Shown here in pieces: positions 7,066 through 13,519 of a stretch of 13,519 nt of DNA. The translations under genes and the position numbers were made by a program. The stretch lies in assembly GCA_910587495.1 (NCBI GenBank), contig CAJUMT010000083.1, positions 1 to 13,519 on the forward strand. The letters are read 5' to 3'. The notes beneath the pieces were generated by a model. It saw only the letters and a list, made by a program, of their open reading frames with translations, was not told the origin of the DNA and ran no database searches. This DNA is from an uncultured Lachnospiraceae bacterium (GTDB taxonomy: Bacteria; Bacillota_A; Clostridia; Lachnospirales; Lachnospiraceae). The first letter of the stretch is position 1; each line of letters begins with the position of its first letter.

Positions 7066-8385
7066 ATGATAGCATCGCATGAACTGAAAAAAAGAGACCA
7101 TTACCTTAACAAATTAATCGGATTTCAGGATACTGAACCTGTGAAGGTTATCACCGGAATAAGACGCTGCGGCAAATCCAGTCTTTTGAAATTAATGATT
7201 GCCCATTTGAAAGAGTCCGGTATTCTTGAAGAACAGATTGTTGAAATGAACTTTGAGTCTCACGATTTCAGAAACATAAATTCTGACGGTATTTATAATT
7301 ATGTGAAAGAGCGCATGATCATTGGCAGGCGTATGTATCTGTTTTTTGATGAAATCCACAGGATCGATAAATGGGAAGACGCAGTCAACGCTTTTCGTGT
7401 GGATCTTGACTGCGATATCTATGTAACTGGTTCCAACTCATATCTGCTCTCTTCCGAGTACTCCACATATCTTTCCGGCAGATGTGTGGAGATACGGATG
7501 CTGCCGCTTTCATTCCACGAGTTCTTATATTTCCATAATTTTGAGATCCATGAAACAAAAAGCGCTTTTGGCGGCATCCGCAAACAGGTGTTTGACAAGA
7601 ATGGTGAACGGTACGAATTGCGCGAGGCCTTTGATGCCTTCATGCGTTTTGGCGGTATGCCGGGTATCGCAGACGTCGGGCTTGTCCAGGAGAAAGCATT
7701 GTCATTACTTGACGGTATATACTCTACAGTCGTAATCAGAGACATTCTGGAACGCGAAAAACGAAGAGGGCAAAATCGGATCACCGACCCGATCCTATTG
7801 CGTAAAATCATCCTGTCCCTCGCTGATAACATCGGCTCAAGCGTTTCCATCGCTTCTATTGGCAACATTCTCGTAAATGAAGGGCTGCTGGCAGACGGCA
7901 GACGCAAAGGCACGCCGAGCGCCCACACCGTCCAGGCATATATAAATGCCCTGCTTGAAAGCTATTTTTTCTATGAAATCAAACGGTTTGACATCAAAGG
8001 CAGGGAATACTTGCGCACCCTTGGCAAATATTATATCGTTGATATTGGTTTGAGGAATTATCTGCTTGGTTTCCGCAACCGTGACAGCGGCCATGCCATT
8101 GAAAATATCGTTTACTTCGAGCTTCTCCGCAGGGGCTATGATGTTGCCATCGGTAAAATTGGCAATGCCGAAGTGGATTTCATCGCAACGACCGCCGATG
8201 AGAAAAAATATATCCAGGTGACGGAATCCATGCAAAGCGAAGATGTAAGGAAGAGGGAACTTGCCCCGTTGCAGAAAATCAGGGATAATTACGAAAAAAC
8301 CATTCTTTCGCTAGAACCCGGACTCGACACTTCCTATGAAGGCATCAAGTCCGAGAACCTGATTGAATGGCTGCTTGCCGACTGA
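7066..8385 (+). CDS. ATP-binding protein, AAA_14 plus DUF4143 domains
   Basis: This gene encodes 439 residues, the normal length for the family. AGGAGGG lies eight bases upstream of the ATG. The N-terminal AAA_14 domain (PF13173) shows Walker A GIRRCGKSS (31-39), Walker B YLFFDEIH (91-98), sensor-1 TGSNS (121-125) and an Arg in LSGRC near 139, followed by PLSFHEF (147-153). A winged-helix-like linker spans about 240-305. The C-terminal DUF4143 domain (PF13635) carries YIVDIGLRNYLLG (323-335), ENIVYFELLRRGYDV (346-360) and EVDFIA (369-374), ending in YIQV (382-385). This resembles a PD-(D/E)XK nuclease fold with the last acidic-x-Lys replaced by QVT, so nuclease activity is doubtful, although QV is frequent in the family as I know it. 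Members are common single genes in anaerobes and their physiological role is unsettled. The gene has its own promoter and converges on the next gene with 15 bp between stops. Confidence 0.9.
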   Translation: MIASHELKKRDHYLNKLIGFQDTEPVKVITGIRRCGKSSLLKLMIAHLKESGILEEQIVEMNFESHDFRNINSDGIYNYVKERMIIGRRMYLFFDEIHRIDKWEDAVNAFRVDLDCDIYVTGSNSYLLSSEYSTYLSGRCVEIRMLPLSFHEFLYFHNFEIHETKSAFGGIRKQVFDKNGERYELREAFDAFMRFGGMPGIADVGLVQEKALSLLDGIYSTVVIRDILEREKRRGQNRITDPILLRKIILSLADNIGSSVSIASIGNILVNEGLLADGRRKGTPSAHTVQAYINALLESYFFYEIKRFDIKGREYLRTLGKYYIVDIGLRNYLLGFRNRDSGHAIENIVYFELLRRGYDVAIGKIGNAEVDFIATTADEKKYIQVTESMQSEDVRKRELAPLQKIRDNYEKTILSLEPGLDTSYEGIKSENLIEWLLAD

Positions 8386-8390
8386 CAGGA

Positions 8391-8424
8391 ACATGGTTTT
8401 TTAAGCCTTATTCTTAAACCATGT
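8391..8424. terminator. Hairpin between convergent genes, possible bidirectional terminator
   Basis: ACATGGTTT (8391-8399) and AAACCATGT (8416-8424) are perfect 9-bp inverted arms. With a three-base T bulge the pairing extends to 12 bp (TTTAAG/CTTAAA side). The hairpin starts just after the plus-strand stop and includes the minus-strand stop codon. On the plus strand it is followed after a few bases by a T-rich stretch (8430-8438). The position between convergent ends supports termination, but the T-tract is imperfect. Confidence 0.5.
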
Positions 8425-9660
8425 GCGGATTTTATTTTCATATATCCAGTGTATTCCTTTGTTAGGAATCACAAGCCTGTGACACCCTCCTTCTGGTTTT
8501 CCGATATCAGTCAGGTAACCTGTGGCGTAAAGGACGCTCCATAGATAGGTTTGGCGGATGTTTACGTTTTTGTTATCAAGATCGGTATACGTCAGTTCCG
8601 GGATAATCTCCTTCTCCACCGCCCCGCCGGAGATCAGAGTCTCAATTTCCCCTTTCGTAACCTCCGTGGCATGTTCCAGGATATCCCTGACAATTGAGTT
8701 GCTGCTGCTGTTTTCCCAGTGGGATTCCATCGGGGCGTCCTTTGCTTTCCTGAGCTTTCTGCACTGTACAATCACGTCCCACGGACAATAGACGTTGGCA
8801 TCCCCGAAATGGTAGCCGTCATACCAGTCTTTCATATCCGGGAAACGATCCTCTACGCCATAATACCGGAGCATCTCCCTCACTTCGCTATCCGTGAATC
8901 CAAAATATTCCGCACAGTCCGAATCAGAAACTGAAAATACATTAAAATTGTTCAGGCCTGTAAAAATACTCTCCCTCGCGATCCGCAGACAGCCTGTAAG
9001 CACCGCGAAATCCAGATTCTTATTCGTTTTAAGCGCCTGGCTGAGAAACGAGCGGATTAATTTGACCATCTGCGCATAATAGTCATCCTGATAAGCTTTA
9101 TCCAACGGCACATCGTACTCGTCGATCAGAATTACGACCCGGCTGCCATAATGATCACAAAGCAGCCTGCTTAAAAGTTTCAGGCTTCCATACAGGAACG
9201 CCGGTTTTTCAAAATCACCGGCCATAAGCTGGCTCAGTTTCATCTTATCTTCTTCCGGCAGTTTGTCACTTTCTCTCAGGAAAGCAAAACGGGTCGCTTC
9301 TTCACTGACCAGCATGCCTAAACTGTCATACGCCGTTTCAAAGTCTCCGCCCTCCACATCTTTCAGGCTGAGCGAGATAACCGGGTATTTTCCCATATGC
9401 TGCTCACACAATTCAGTCTCCCTGCAGATATTAAGCCCCTCGAACAGAGACACATCCGCCCCAATTTCAAAAAAAGATTTGAACATATCCATGTTCAGGC
9501 TTTTTCCAAAACGCCTGGGTCTTGTAAAAAGGTTCACAGCCCCCCTCGTTCTCATAAACTCAGCAATAAAAGCCGTCTTGTCCACATAATAGTAATCTTT
9601 TAATTTAAAATCCTGGAAAAATTCAATCCCGACCGGAAGTGCCTTTTTTCTTTCATCCAT
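8401..9660 (-). CDS. AAA-ATPase-like protein without the C-terminal nuclease domain
   Basis: This gene encodes 419 residues from the ATG at 9660. That start was chosen because AAGGAGGG lies eight bases upstream; an in-frame ATG nine codons earlier lies on the other side of this site and is less likely. The protein belongs to the PF09820 AAA-ATPase-like family: LPVGIEFFQDFKLKDYYYVD (8-27), Walker A TRPRRFGKS (46-54), Walker B ILIDEYDVP (177-185), LTGCLRIARESIFTGLNN (221-238), YFGFTDSEV (252-260), WYDGYHFG (279-286) and LVIPNKGIHWIY (396-407). In full-length relatives the LVIPN motif is followed by roughly 100-150 residues with a PD-(D/E)XK nuclease-like domain. Here the protein ends 12 residues after that motif, so the nuclease part is absent. 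The convergent AAA_14 gene begins right after. It is a different subfamily from the two paralogues at the window ends (IDEYD and a longer N-terminal insert). It may be a truncated remnant or a genuine ATPase-only form. Confidence 0.88.
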   Translation of the reverse strand: MDERKKALPVGIEFFQDFKLKDYYYVDKTAFIAEFMRTRGAVNLFTRPRRFGKSLNMDMFKSFFEIGADVSLFEGLNICRETELCEQHMGKYPVISLSLKDVEGGDFETAYDSLGMLVSEEATRFAFLRESDKLPEEDKMKLSQLMAGDFEKPAFLYGSLKLLSRLLCDHYGSRVVILIDEYDVPLDKAYQDDYYAQMVKLIRSFLSQALKTNKNLDFAVLTGCLRIARESIFTGLNNFNVFSVSDSDCAEYFGFTDSEVREMLRYYGVEDRFPDMKDWYDGYHFGDANVYCPWDVIVQCRKLRKAKDAPMESHWENSSSNSIVRDILEHATEVTKGEIETLISGGAVEKEIIPELTYTDLDNKNVNIRQTYLWSVLYATGYLTDIGKPEGGCHRLVIPNKGIHWIYENKIRTWFKNKA

Positions 9661-9720
9661 ACGGTGATCCCTCCTTTCCAACGTCATGAAAACAGATATA
9701 ACTTATTTGTGAATACATCC

Positions 9721-9750
9721 AGTATATCATAATCTGTTACCCATTTACAA
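9721..9750 (-). promoter_or_regulatory. Probable promoter of the 8401-9660 ATPase gene
   Basis: On the minus strand TTGTAA (9745-9750), an 18-bp spacer and TATACT (9721-9726) lie about 60 bases before the ATG at 9660. It indicates transcription independent of the recombinase gene upstream. Confidence 0.5.
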
Positions 9751-9777
9751 CCGAAAAACGGCAGTGTCCACACATGG

Positions 9778-9829
9778 TTCCCCGAAAGTCCGCAGGACAA
9801 TCATCCCTCCTGTACTGCGGACTTTGGAA
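9778..9829. repeat. 11-bp perfect inverted repeat directly after the recombinase stop
   Basis: AAAGTCCGCAG (9785-9795) and CTGCGGACTTT (9815-9825) are perfect inverted arms around a 19-base interval. Outer TTCC/GGAA (9778-9781 with 9826-9829) extends the stem past a three-base bulge, and inner ACA/TGT adds three pairs past one mismatch. On the minus strand the loop holds an AGGAGGGATG sequence. The hairpin begins three bases from the recombinase stop codon but has no T-tract, so it is not a standard intrinsic terminator. A recombinase-associated site, or a terminator or stabilising hairpin, are the alternatives. Confidence 0.6.
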
Positions 9830-9831
9830 CA

Positions 9832-11448
9832 CTACACTTCAAAATCCGTATACACCATCTGAAACAGGTCTTTTAATTCCCCTGAAAAACGGTAATATAC
9901 GGTAATTTCCTGTTGATTTTTGTCATTTTTTTCGCTGATTTCTATCTTCTCCACAAGCTCCACGATCGTATCCCGATCCAGTGTGCCAAGCTTTTGGCGT
10001 GTCAAAAGATTTTGAAGCCAGGGAGAATCCAATAATTTCTTCGGATCACTGCTGTCTGTGCTGTCCAGTTTTTCCAGCTTTGCTTTCAGAAACTGTTCCT
10101 GCCGAGAATAATCTTCGCGAAGTTCCATATATTCTTTTTTAGTCAGCAGGTCTTCCTTATAATCCAGGTAACTCTCCTTTTTCAGGCGTTCCAGTTTTTG
10201 AAGACGTTCTTTGGCGGACAGAATTTCCTTCTCTTTTTGCCCTCCATTGTCAGACGTCTTTTGGCACTGGCTGTCAACCAGTTCCTTTATATCTTTTATA
10301 CTGCCAATCAACGTATTCAGATCATCCAGGACAATCTGAGCCAATATCTCATGCCGTATATAGTGGTTGCTGCACACCTTTGTACCGGAACGGGCATATG
10401 CGCCACAGGTATAAAAATAATTTTTACTTCCGTTTTTATCTGTGTATTGACGCTTAACCATGGCTCTCCCACAATCGGCACATTTTAGAAAACCCGCAAA
10501 AATACTGACATTTTGCTTAAAATCAATGGTTCTCGTCCTCTGCTTAAGCAATTCCTGCACGCGGTCCCACATTTCCGGGTCAATGATCGCTTCATGGGTT
10601 CCCGGCACAATGATCCATTCCTCTTTGGGACGCTGCTTCGCTTTCCCCCGCATCCTGCGGACGCTCTTATTTTGCACCATACAGCCTTTATACATCTCAT
10701 TTTGCAAAATTCGATGTATCGTGGCATACGTCCAGTAAGAAGTCTTATCCAGTTTTTTACTGTTGCGGTAATTTTCCCCATTCTCCTGTTTGTAGACAGA
10801 CGGGCATGGAATCTTCTTTTCATTCAGTCTGGCGGCGATGGCTCTTTGCCCAACGCCGGACAGATACCACTCATAAATATCCTGAACGACAGAAGCCGCA
10901 TAGGGATCAATCACCAGTTTGTGGCGGTCTGCAGGATTTTTACGATATCCATAACTGGTATGCGCGCCGCAAAAAGCCCCCGCTTTCTGCATTACTTTAA
11001 AAGAAGACTGTACCTTCCGGGAAATATCCTGTGAATAACTCTCATTGAAAATATTACGGATCGGCAGCATCAGATCAAATCCCTGCTGTCTCTCATCACT
11101 GGTATCCACCTGGTCATTCACCGCGATAAACCGGATACCAAGCTGCGGGAACACCTGCTGGATATAATGTCCTGTTTCCAGATAGTTCCGTCCAAATCTG
11201 CTCAAATCTTTGACCAGGATGCATGTAATCTTTTTTGCTTTTGCATCAGCAAGCATGCGTTGAAATGCTGGACGAATATAATTGGTTCCGGAGTATCCGT
11301 CGTCCACATACTCATCATACAGCTCATATTCTGGCTTTCTGCTTATATAATCCAACAGAAGCCTTCTTTGCGAATCAATACTGTTAGACTCTTCTTTATC
11401 CCCGTCTTCTTTTGAAAGCCTGAGATACAGCGCTGTTTTCTCTTGCAT
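9832..11448 (-). CDS. Large serine recombinase (TnpX/TndX-like site-specific recombinase)
   Basis: This gene encodes 538 residues, a usual length for large serine recombinases, which cut and rejoin DNA at attachment sites to excise or insert mobile elements. The resolvase/invertase catalytic domain (about 1-150) has YLRLSKED with the nucleophile at Ser12, SIDSQRRLL (23-31) and LVKDLSRFGRNY (78-89) carrying the conserved arginines. The recombinase domain (about 160-300) includes SYGYRKNP and RAIAARLNEKKIPCP. A zinc ribbon is formed by C323-x2-C326 and C348/C359. A coiled coil follows (about 400-460), then a C-terminal segment IVELVEKIEIS typical of DUF4368-type recombinases. Its ATG overlaps the stop of the small upstream gene (TAATG), indicating translational coupling. 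All catalytic motifs are intact, so it is probably functional. It probably belongs to a small mobile element, but the element ends are not certain. Confidence 0.93.
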   Translation of the reverse strand: MQEKTALYLRLSKEDGDKEESNSIDSQRRLLLDYISRKPEYELYDEYVDDGYSGTNYIRPAFQRMLADAKAKKITCILVKDLSRFGRNYLETGHYIQQVFPQLGIRFIAVNDQVDTSDERQQGFDLMLPIRNIFNESYSQDISRKVQSSFKVMQKAGAFCGAHTSYGYRKNPADRHKLVIDPYAASVVQDIYEWYLSGVGQRAIAARLNEKKIPCPSVYKQENGENYRNSKKLDKTSYWTYATIHRILQNEMYKGCMVQNKSVRRMRGKAKQRPKEEWIIVPGTHEAIIDPEMWDRVQELLKQRTRTIDFKQNVSIFAGFLKCADCGRAMVKRQYTDKNGSKNYFYTCGAYARSGTKVCSNHYIRHEILAQIVLDDLNTLIGSIKDIKELVDSQCQKTSDNGGQKEKEILSAKERLQKLERLKKESYLDYKEDLLTKKEYMELREDYSRQEQFLKAKLEKLDSTDSSDPKKLLDSPWLQNLLTRQKLGTLDRDTIVELVEKIEISEKNDKNQQEITVYYRFSGELKDLFQMVYTDFEV

Positions 11449-11612
11449 TATATTCTTCTTTCGCAGCGTCCGTTATCACGTTGTTTCATATGTATGTGAA
11501 TAATTTTTTCGATTACATGATCCACTGTAACCGCACCGCTGAACTCTCTTTTAACTAAGTAAGTCGTCATTTTCTTCACTCTGTCCTTCCTGTTCTTTTC
11601 ATTTTTATTCAT
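11448..11612 (-). CDS. TnpW-like small transposon protein coupled to the recombinase
   Basis: This gene encodes 54 residues. The stop TAA (11450-11448) shares a base with the recombinase ATG, so the two are translationally coupled. The ATG at 11612 was chosen because AAGGA lies five bases upstream; an internal ATG begins MTTYLVKREFSGAV with no good ribosome site. The C-terminal core MTTYLVKREFSG...VIEKIIHIHMKQ, basic and short, resembles the small TnpW-type proteins found beside large serine recombinases in Clostridia transposons (a TTY.V...FS...D/EKI pattern). This assignment rests on remembered pattern likeness, not on an alignment. Function is unknown in the family. The start region lies inside one arm of a long inverted repeat, so translation may be controlled by RNA structure. 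The frame is open upstream to 11702, but those codons overlap the repeat and have no ribosome site. Confidence 0.6.
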   Translation of the reverse strand: MNKNEKNRKDRVKKMTTYLVKREFSGAVTVDHVIEKIIHIHMKQRDNGRCERRI

Positions 11613-11613
11613 A

Positions 11614-11666
11614 ATGGTCCTTAATATGATGCTTTTTATATCATATTCTGCCATATTAAGAACCAT
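11614..11666. repeat. 15-bp inverted repeat overlapping the TnpW-like gene's ribosome site
   Basis: ATGGTCCTTAATATG (11614-11628) is the inverse of CATATTAAGAACCAT (11652-11666) with one mismatch in 15. A second, competing 7-bp repeat ATATGAT/ATCATAT (11624-11630 with 11640-11646) shares bases with the left arm, so the two pairings are mutually exclusive. In a minus-strand transcript the outer stem would bury the AAGGA ribosome site next to the ATG at 11612. It may be a translational switch, an operator or a recombinase binding site. Confidence 0.7.
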
Positions 11667-11751
11667 ACGAATAAAACATCCGGCGGGAGGTATTTTCAGC
11701 ATCCAAAATGCAGTCAGGCAAATCTGAAAACTATAAAAGACATATATTTTA

Positions 11752-11780
11752 TTGTATAAAGAGAAATATACGGGTATAAT
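11752..11780 (+). promoter_or_regulatory. Promoter of the 11863 ATPase/nuclease gene
   Basis: TTGTAT (11752-11757), a 17-bp spacer and a perfect TATAAT (11775-11780) lie 82 bases upstream of the ATG at 11863. The remaining leader (to 11862) holds no gene that I can support; it has a repeated GGATAC and the ribosome site GGGAGG. Confidence 0.65.
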
Positions 11781-11862
11781 GGATACAGAAACTTTGCATG
11801 GCTACATATACGAATGTACAGGATACCTGAGTGAAAACAGCAAAACAGGGAGGTAGCAGAGA

Positions 11863-13449
11863 ATGGGAAACTATCTGAATCCCGGAAACAGCGGGTTTAC
11901 CAGAATCAGGAAAAATATTTATATAGACAAATCCGGCCTGATAGGGCTGATCAACCATACAATTGACACGACGCGATGCCTGACCTGCATCAGCAGACCC
12001 CGCCGTTTTGGAAAATCCTTCGCTGCCAAAATGTTATGCGCCTATTATGACAGAACCTGTGATTCTGCAACGCTGTTTGACGATCTGGAAATTGCCGGTG
12101 ATGCACAGTACCGAAAATACCTGAATCAGTATGACGTCATCTACTTGGACATGACGGAGGTGATCGGAGAAGCTTCGGTTGCAGATATGGTTCCCTATAT
12201 TCAGAGAAATGTGACCCAGGAACTGAAAGAACAGTATCCAGCGCTAAGAATTGCAGAAGGCTTCGCGGCGACTTTGGCTAATGCGGCTGAAATTTCAGGA
12301 AAAAAATTTATCATGATCATTGACGAATGGGACGCCCCAATCCGGGAAGCAAAGGAACATCCCGATTTTCAGAGAAAGTATCTTCAATTCCTGCGTTCCC
12401 TGTTCAAAAACAGCGGAATGACAGACAAAATATTCGCGGCAGCATATATGACAGGTATCCTTCCTGTCAAAAAGGACGGCTCCCAGTCCGCCATATCCGA
12501 TTTTTGGGAATATTCCATGATTAAACCAAGGCAGTTTGAAGAATATGTCGGATTTACCGAAGATGAGGTAAAAAAACTCTGTGCAGACTACGGCAGTGAT
12601 TTTAAAAAGATGAAACAGTGGTACGACGGATATTCTTTCCGGAATTTAACCTCTGTCTATAACCCCAATTCCGTTATAAAAGCGCTTTTTAATCATGACT
12701 TCGATTCTTATTGGACACAGACTTCTGCTGCAGAGAACCTGATGGAATATATCAATCTTGATTTTGACGGATTAGGCAGAACGGTTGCAGAACTGACCGG
12801 CGGAGTAAAAACGCGGGTAGATACGAACGGTTTTGCAAATGACCTGGTGACTTTCCGGGATAGGAACGACGTGCTGACACTGTTGATCCATCTGGGCTAT
12901 CTGGCCTATGAGGAAGAGACACAGAAAGTGTATATCCCAAATGAAGAAATACATCTGGAATTTGCCAAAGCCGTAAGGCAGGTGAAACGGGATGATACGA
13001 TCCGTCGGGTACGGGAAAGCGACAGGCTCATAGAAAATACGATCCATAGAAACGAAGAAGCCGTCGCTGAACAGATTGAGAAAATCCATGAGGAAGAATC
13101 TTCTTTATATTATAATAATGAGCAGGCGCTTCGCAGTGTGATTAAGCGCGCCTATTTCAGCTATGGAGATGAATACTTGATGTTCGAGGAATTACCGGCT
13201 GGCTCTGGTTACGCAGATATCGTGTATCTTCCCAAACGAGGATCTATACTGCCTGCTCTGGTCATTGAACTAAAATGGAACCATTCTGCAAGCGGCGCCA
13301 TCGCACAGATCAAAGACCGGCGGTATCCGGAAGCGGTCAAAGGCTACGGCGGCGAGATCCTCCTGGTAGGAATCAGCTATGACCGTGAAGCCCCGGCAGG
13401 CAAAAGGAAACACCAGTGCCGGATCGAGAAATACGAAGGGCTGGCATGA
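11863..13449 (+). CDS. AAA-ATPase-like / PD-(D/E)XK nuclease-like protein, full length
   Basis: This gene encodes 528 residues, full length for the family, starting at an ATG nine bases after GGGAGG. The N-terminal AAA-ATPase-like module (PF09820) shows NPGNSGF, YIDKSGLI, Walker A SRPRRFGKS (44-52), Walker B MIIDEWD (151-157), YMTGILPVKK (195-204), EYVGFTEDEV (227-236), WYDGYSF (253-259), SYWTQTSA (282-289) and VYIPNEEIHLEF (356-367). The C-terminal PD-(D/E)XK nuclease-like domain (PF08011) has SGYADIVYLP (448-457, D452) and ALVIELKWN (465-473, E469 and K471), followed by AIAQI with Q482 and Y488. All expected nuclease residues are present, so it could be active on nucleic acid. It is a close-looking paralogue of the truncated gene at the left edge, sharing the same N-terminus, IDEWD box and GILPVKK motif. 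The biological role of the family is not established. Confidence 0.93.
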   Translation: MGNYLNPGNSGFTRIRKNIYIDKSGLIGLINHTIDTTRCLTCISRPRRFGKSFAAKMLCAYYDRTCDSATLFDDLEIAGDAQYRKYLNQYDVIYLDMTEVIGEASVADMVPYIQRNVTQELKEQYPALRIAEGFAATLANAAEISGKKFIMIIDEWDAPIREAKEHPDFQRKYLQFLRSLFKNSGMTDKIFAAAYMTGILPVKKDGSQSAISDFWEYSMIKPRQFEEYVGFTEDEVKKLCADYGSDFKKMKQWYDGYSFRNLTSVYNPNSVIKALFNHDFDSYWTQTSAAENLMEYINLDFDGLGRTVAELTGGVKTRVDTNGFANDLVTFRDRNDVLTLLIHLGYLAYEEETQKVYIPNEEIHLEFAKAVRQVKRDDTIRRVRESDRLIENTIHRNEEAVAEQIEKIHEEESSLYYNNEQALRSVIKRAYFSYGDEYLMFEELPAGSGYADIVYLPKRGSILPALVIELKWNHSASGAIAQIKDRRYPEAVKGYGGEILLVGISYDREAPAGKRKHQCRIEKYEGLA

Positions 13450-13519
13450 TTATACTTTTAACCCCGATAGTGTAAAATTTTCTTCGGGTGAAAAATAGAT
13501 ATAGAAAGGGAGCTCCTTT
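13450..13519 (+). other. Trailing intergenic sequence
   Basis: These 70 bases hold no gene. A weak stem ACC(C)CGA/TCGGGT (13461-13467 with 13484-13489) lacks a T-tract. The last 15 bases contain the palindrome GGAGCTCC (13509-13516) preceded by AAAG, which could include the ribosome site of a gene starting just beyond the window. Confidence 0.35.

Noticed and set aside
7419..7928. 169-codon minus-strand frame opposite the AAA_14 gene
   Set aside because: It is antisense to a well-supported coding region, with no ribosome site or recognisable motif.
11709..11780. A 23-codon plus-strand open frame preceded by GGGAGG at some distance
   Set aside because: It is very short, its ribosome-site spacing is poor (about 13 bases from the ATG), it has no family likeness, and it overlaps the promoter of the 11863 gene.
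13461..13489. Hairpin after the 11863 gene as a terminator
   Set aside because: The stem is six pairs with a bulge, and it is followed by A-rich rather than T-rich sequence.
1..13519. CRISPR arrays, tRNA/rRNA genes and riboswitches
   Set aside because: No regularly spaced repeats, cloverleaf-like sequences or known riboswitch cores were seen on either strand by eye.

Overview
The window looks like accessory chromosome from a gut Clostridia bacterium, most likely a Lachnospiraceae-type Firmicute. The reasons are strong AGGAGG-type ribosome sites, mid-range GC, and families that are expanded in that group: AAA-ATPase-like/PD-(D/E)XK proteins, AAA_14/DUF4143 ATPases, kinase-STAND proteins, and a large serine recombinase with a TnpW-like partner. 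No housekeeping gene, tRNA, rRNA or CRISPR array was seen.

Layout. Positions 1-913 (minus) hold the N-terminal 304 residues of an AAA-ATPase-like protein that runs off the left edge, with a near-consensus promoter at 946-974. Positions 1010-1243 (minus) encode a 77-residue helix-turn-helix protein that looks like a WYL regulator cut off before its WYL domain. Upstream of it on the same strand is a giant gene (1329-5573) encoding a protein kinase-like domain, a STAND/NB-ARC-like NTPase and a long TPR-like repeat region. Across a 124-bp intergenic region, divergent from it, is a 428-residue protein of unrecognised family (5698-6984). A separately promoted AAA_14/DUF4143 ATPase follows (7066-8385). 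It converges on a third ATPase (8401-9660, minus), which has the AAA-ATPase-like module but stops before the usual nuclease domain. A large serine recombinase (9832-11448, minus) and a small TnpW-like gene (11448-11612, minus) form a TAATG-coupled pair bounded by two conspicuous inverted repeats. A full-length AAA-ATPase-like/PD-(D/E)XK protein (11863-13449, plus) closes the window and is a clear paralogue of the left-edge gene.

How the genes may work together. The best candidate for an undescribed system is the divergent locus at 1010-6984: a kinase-STAND-TPR sensor or effector, an unknown partner with an HTH-like N-terminal region, and a truncated WYL-type DNA-binding protein. The architecture resembles NLR-like bacterial STAND proteins, some of which are antiviral. 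A defence role here is inference only. The surrounding four P-loop ATPase genes (two paralogous AAA-ATPase-like genes, one nuclease-less relative and one AAA_14) plus the serine recombinase suggest an accessory island with gene turnover. The cellular role of these ATPase/nuclease families is not established.
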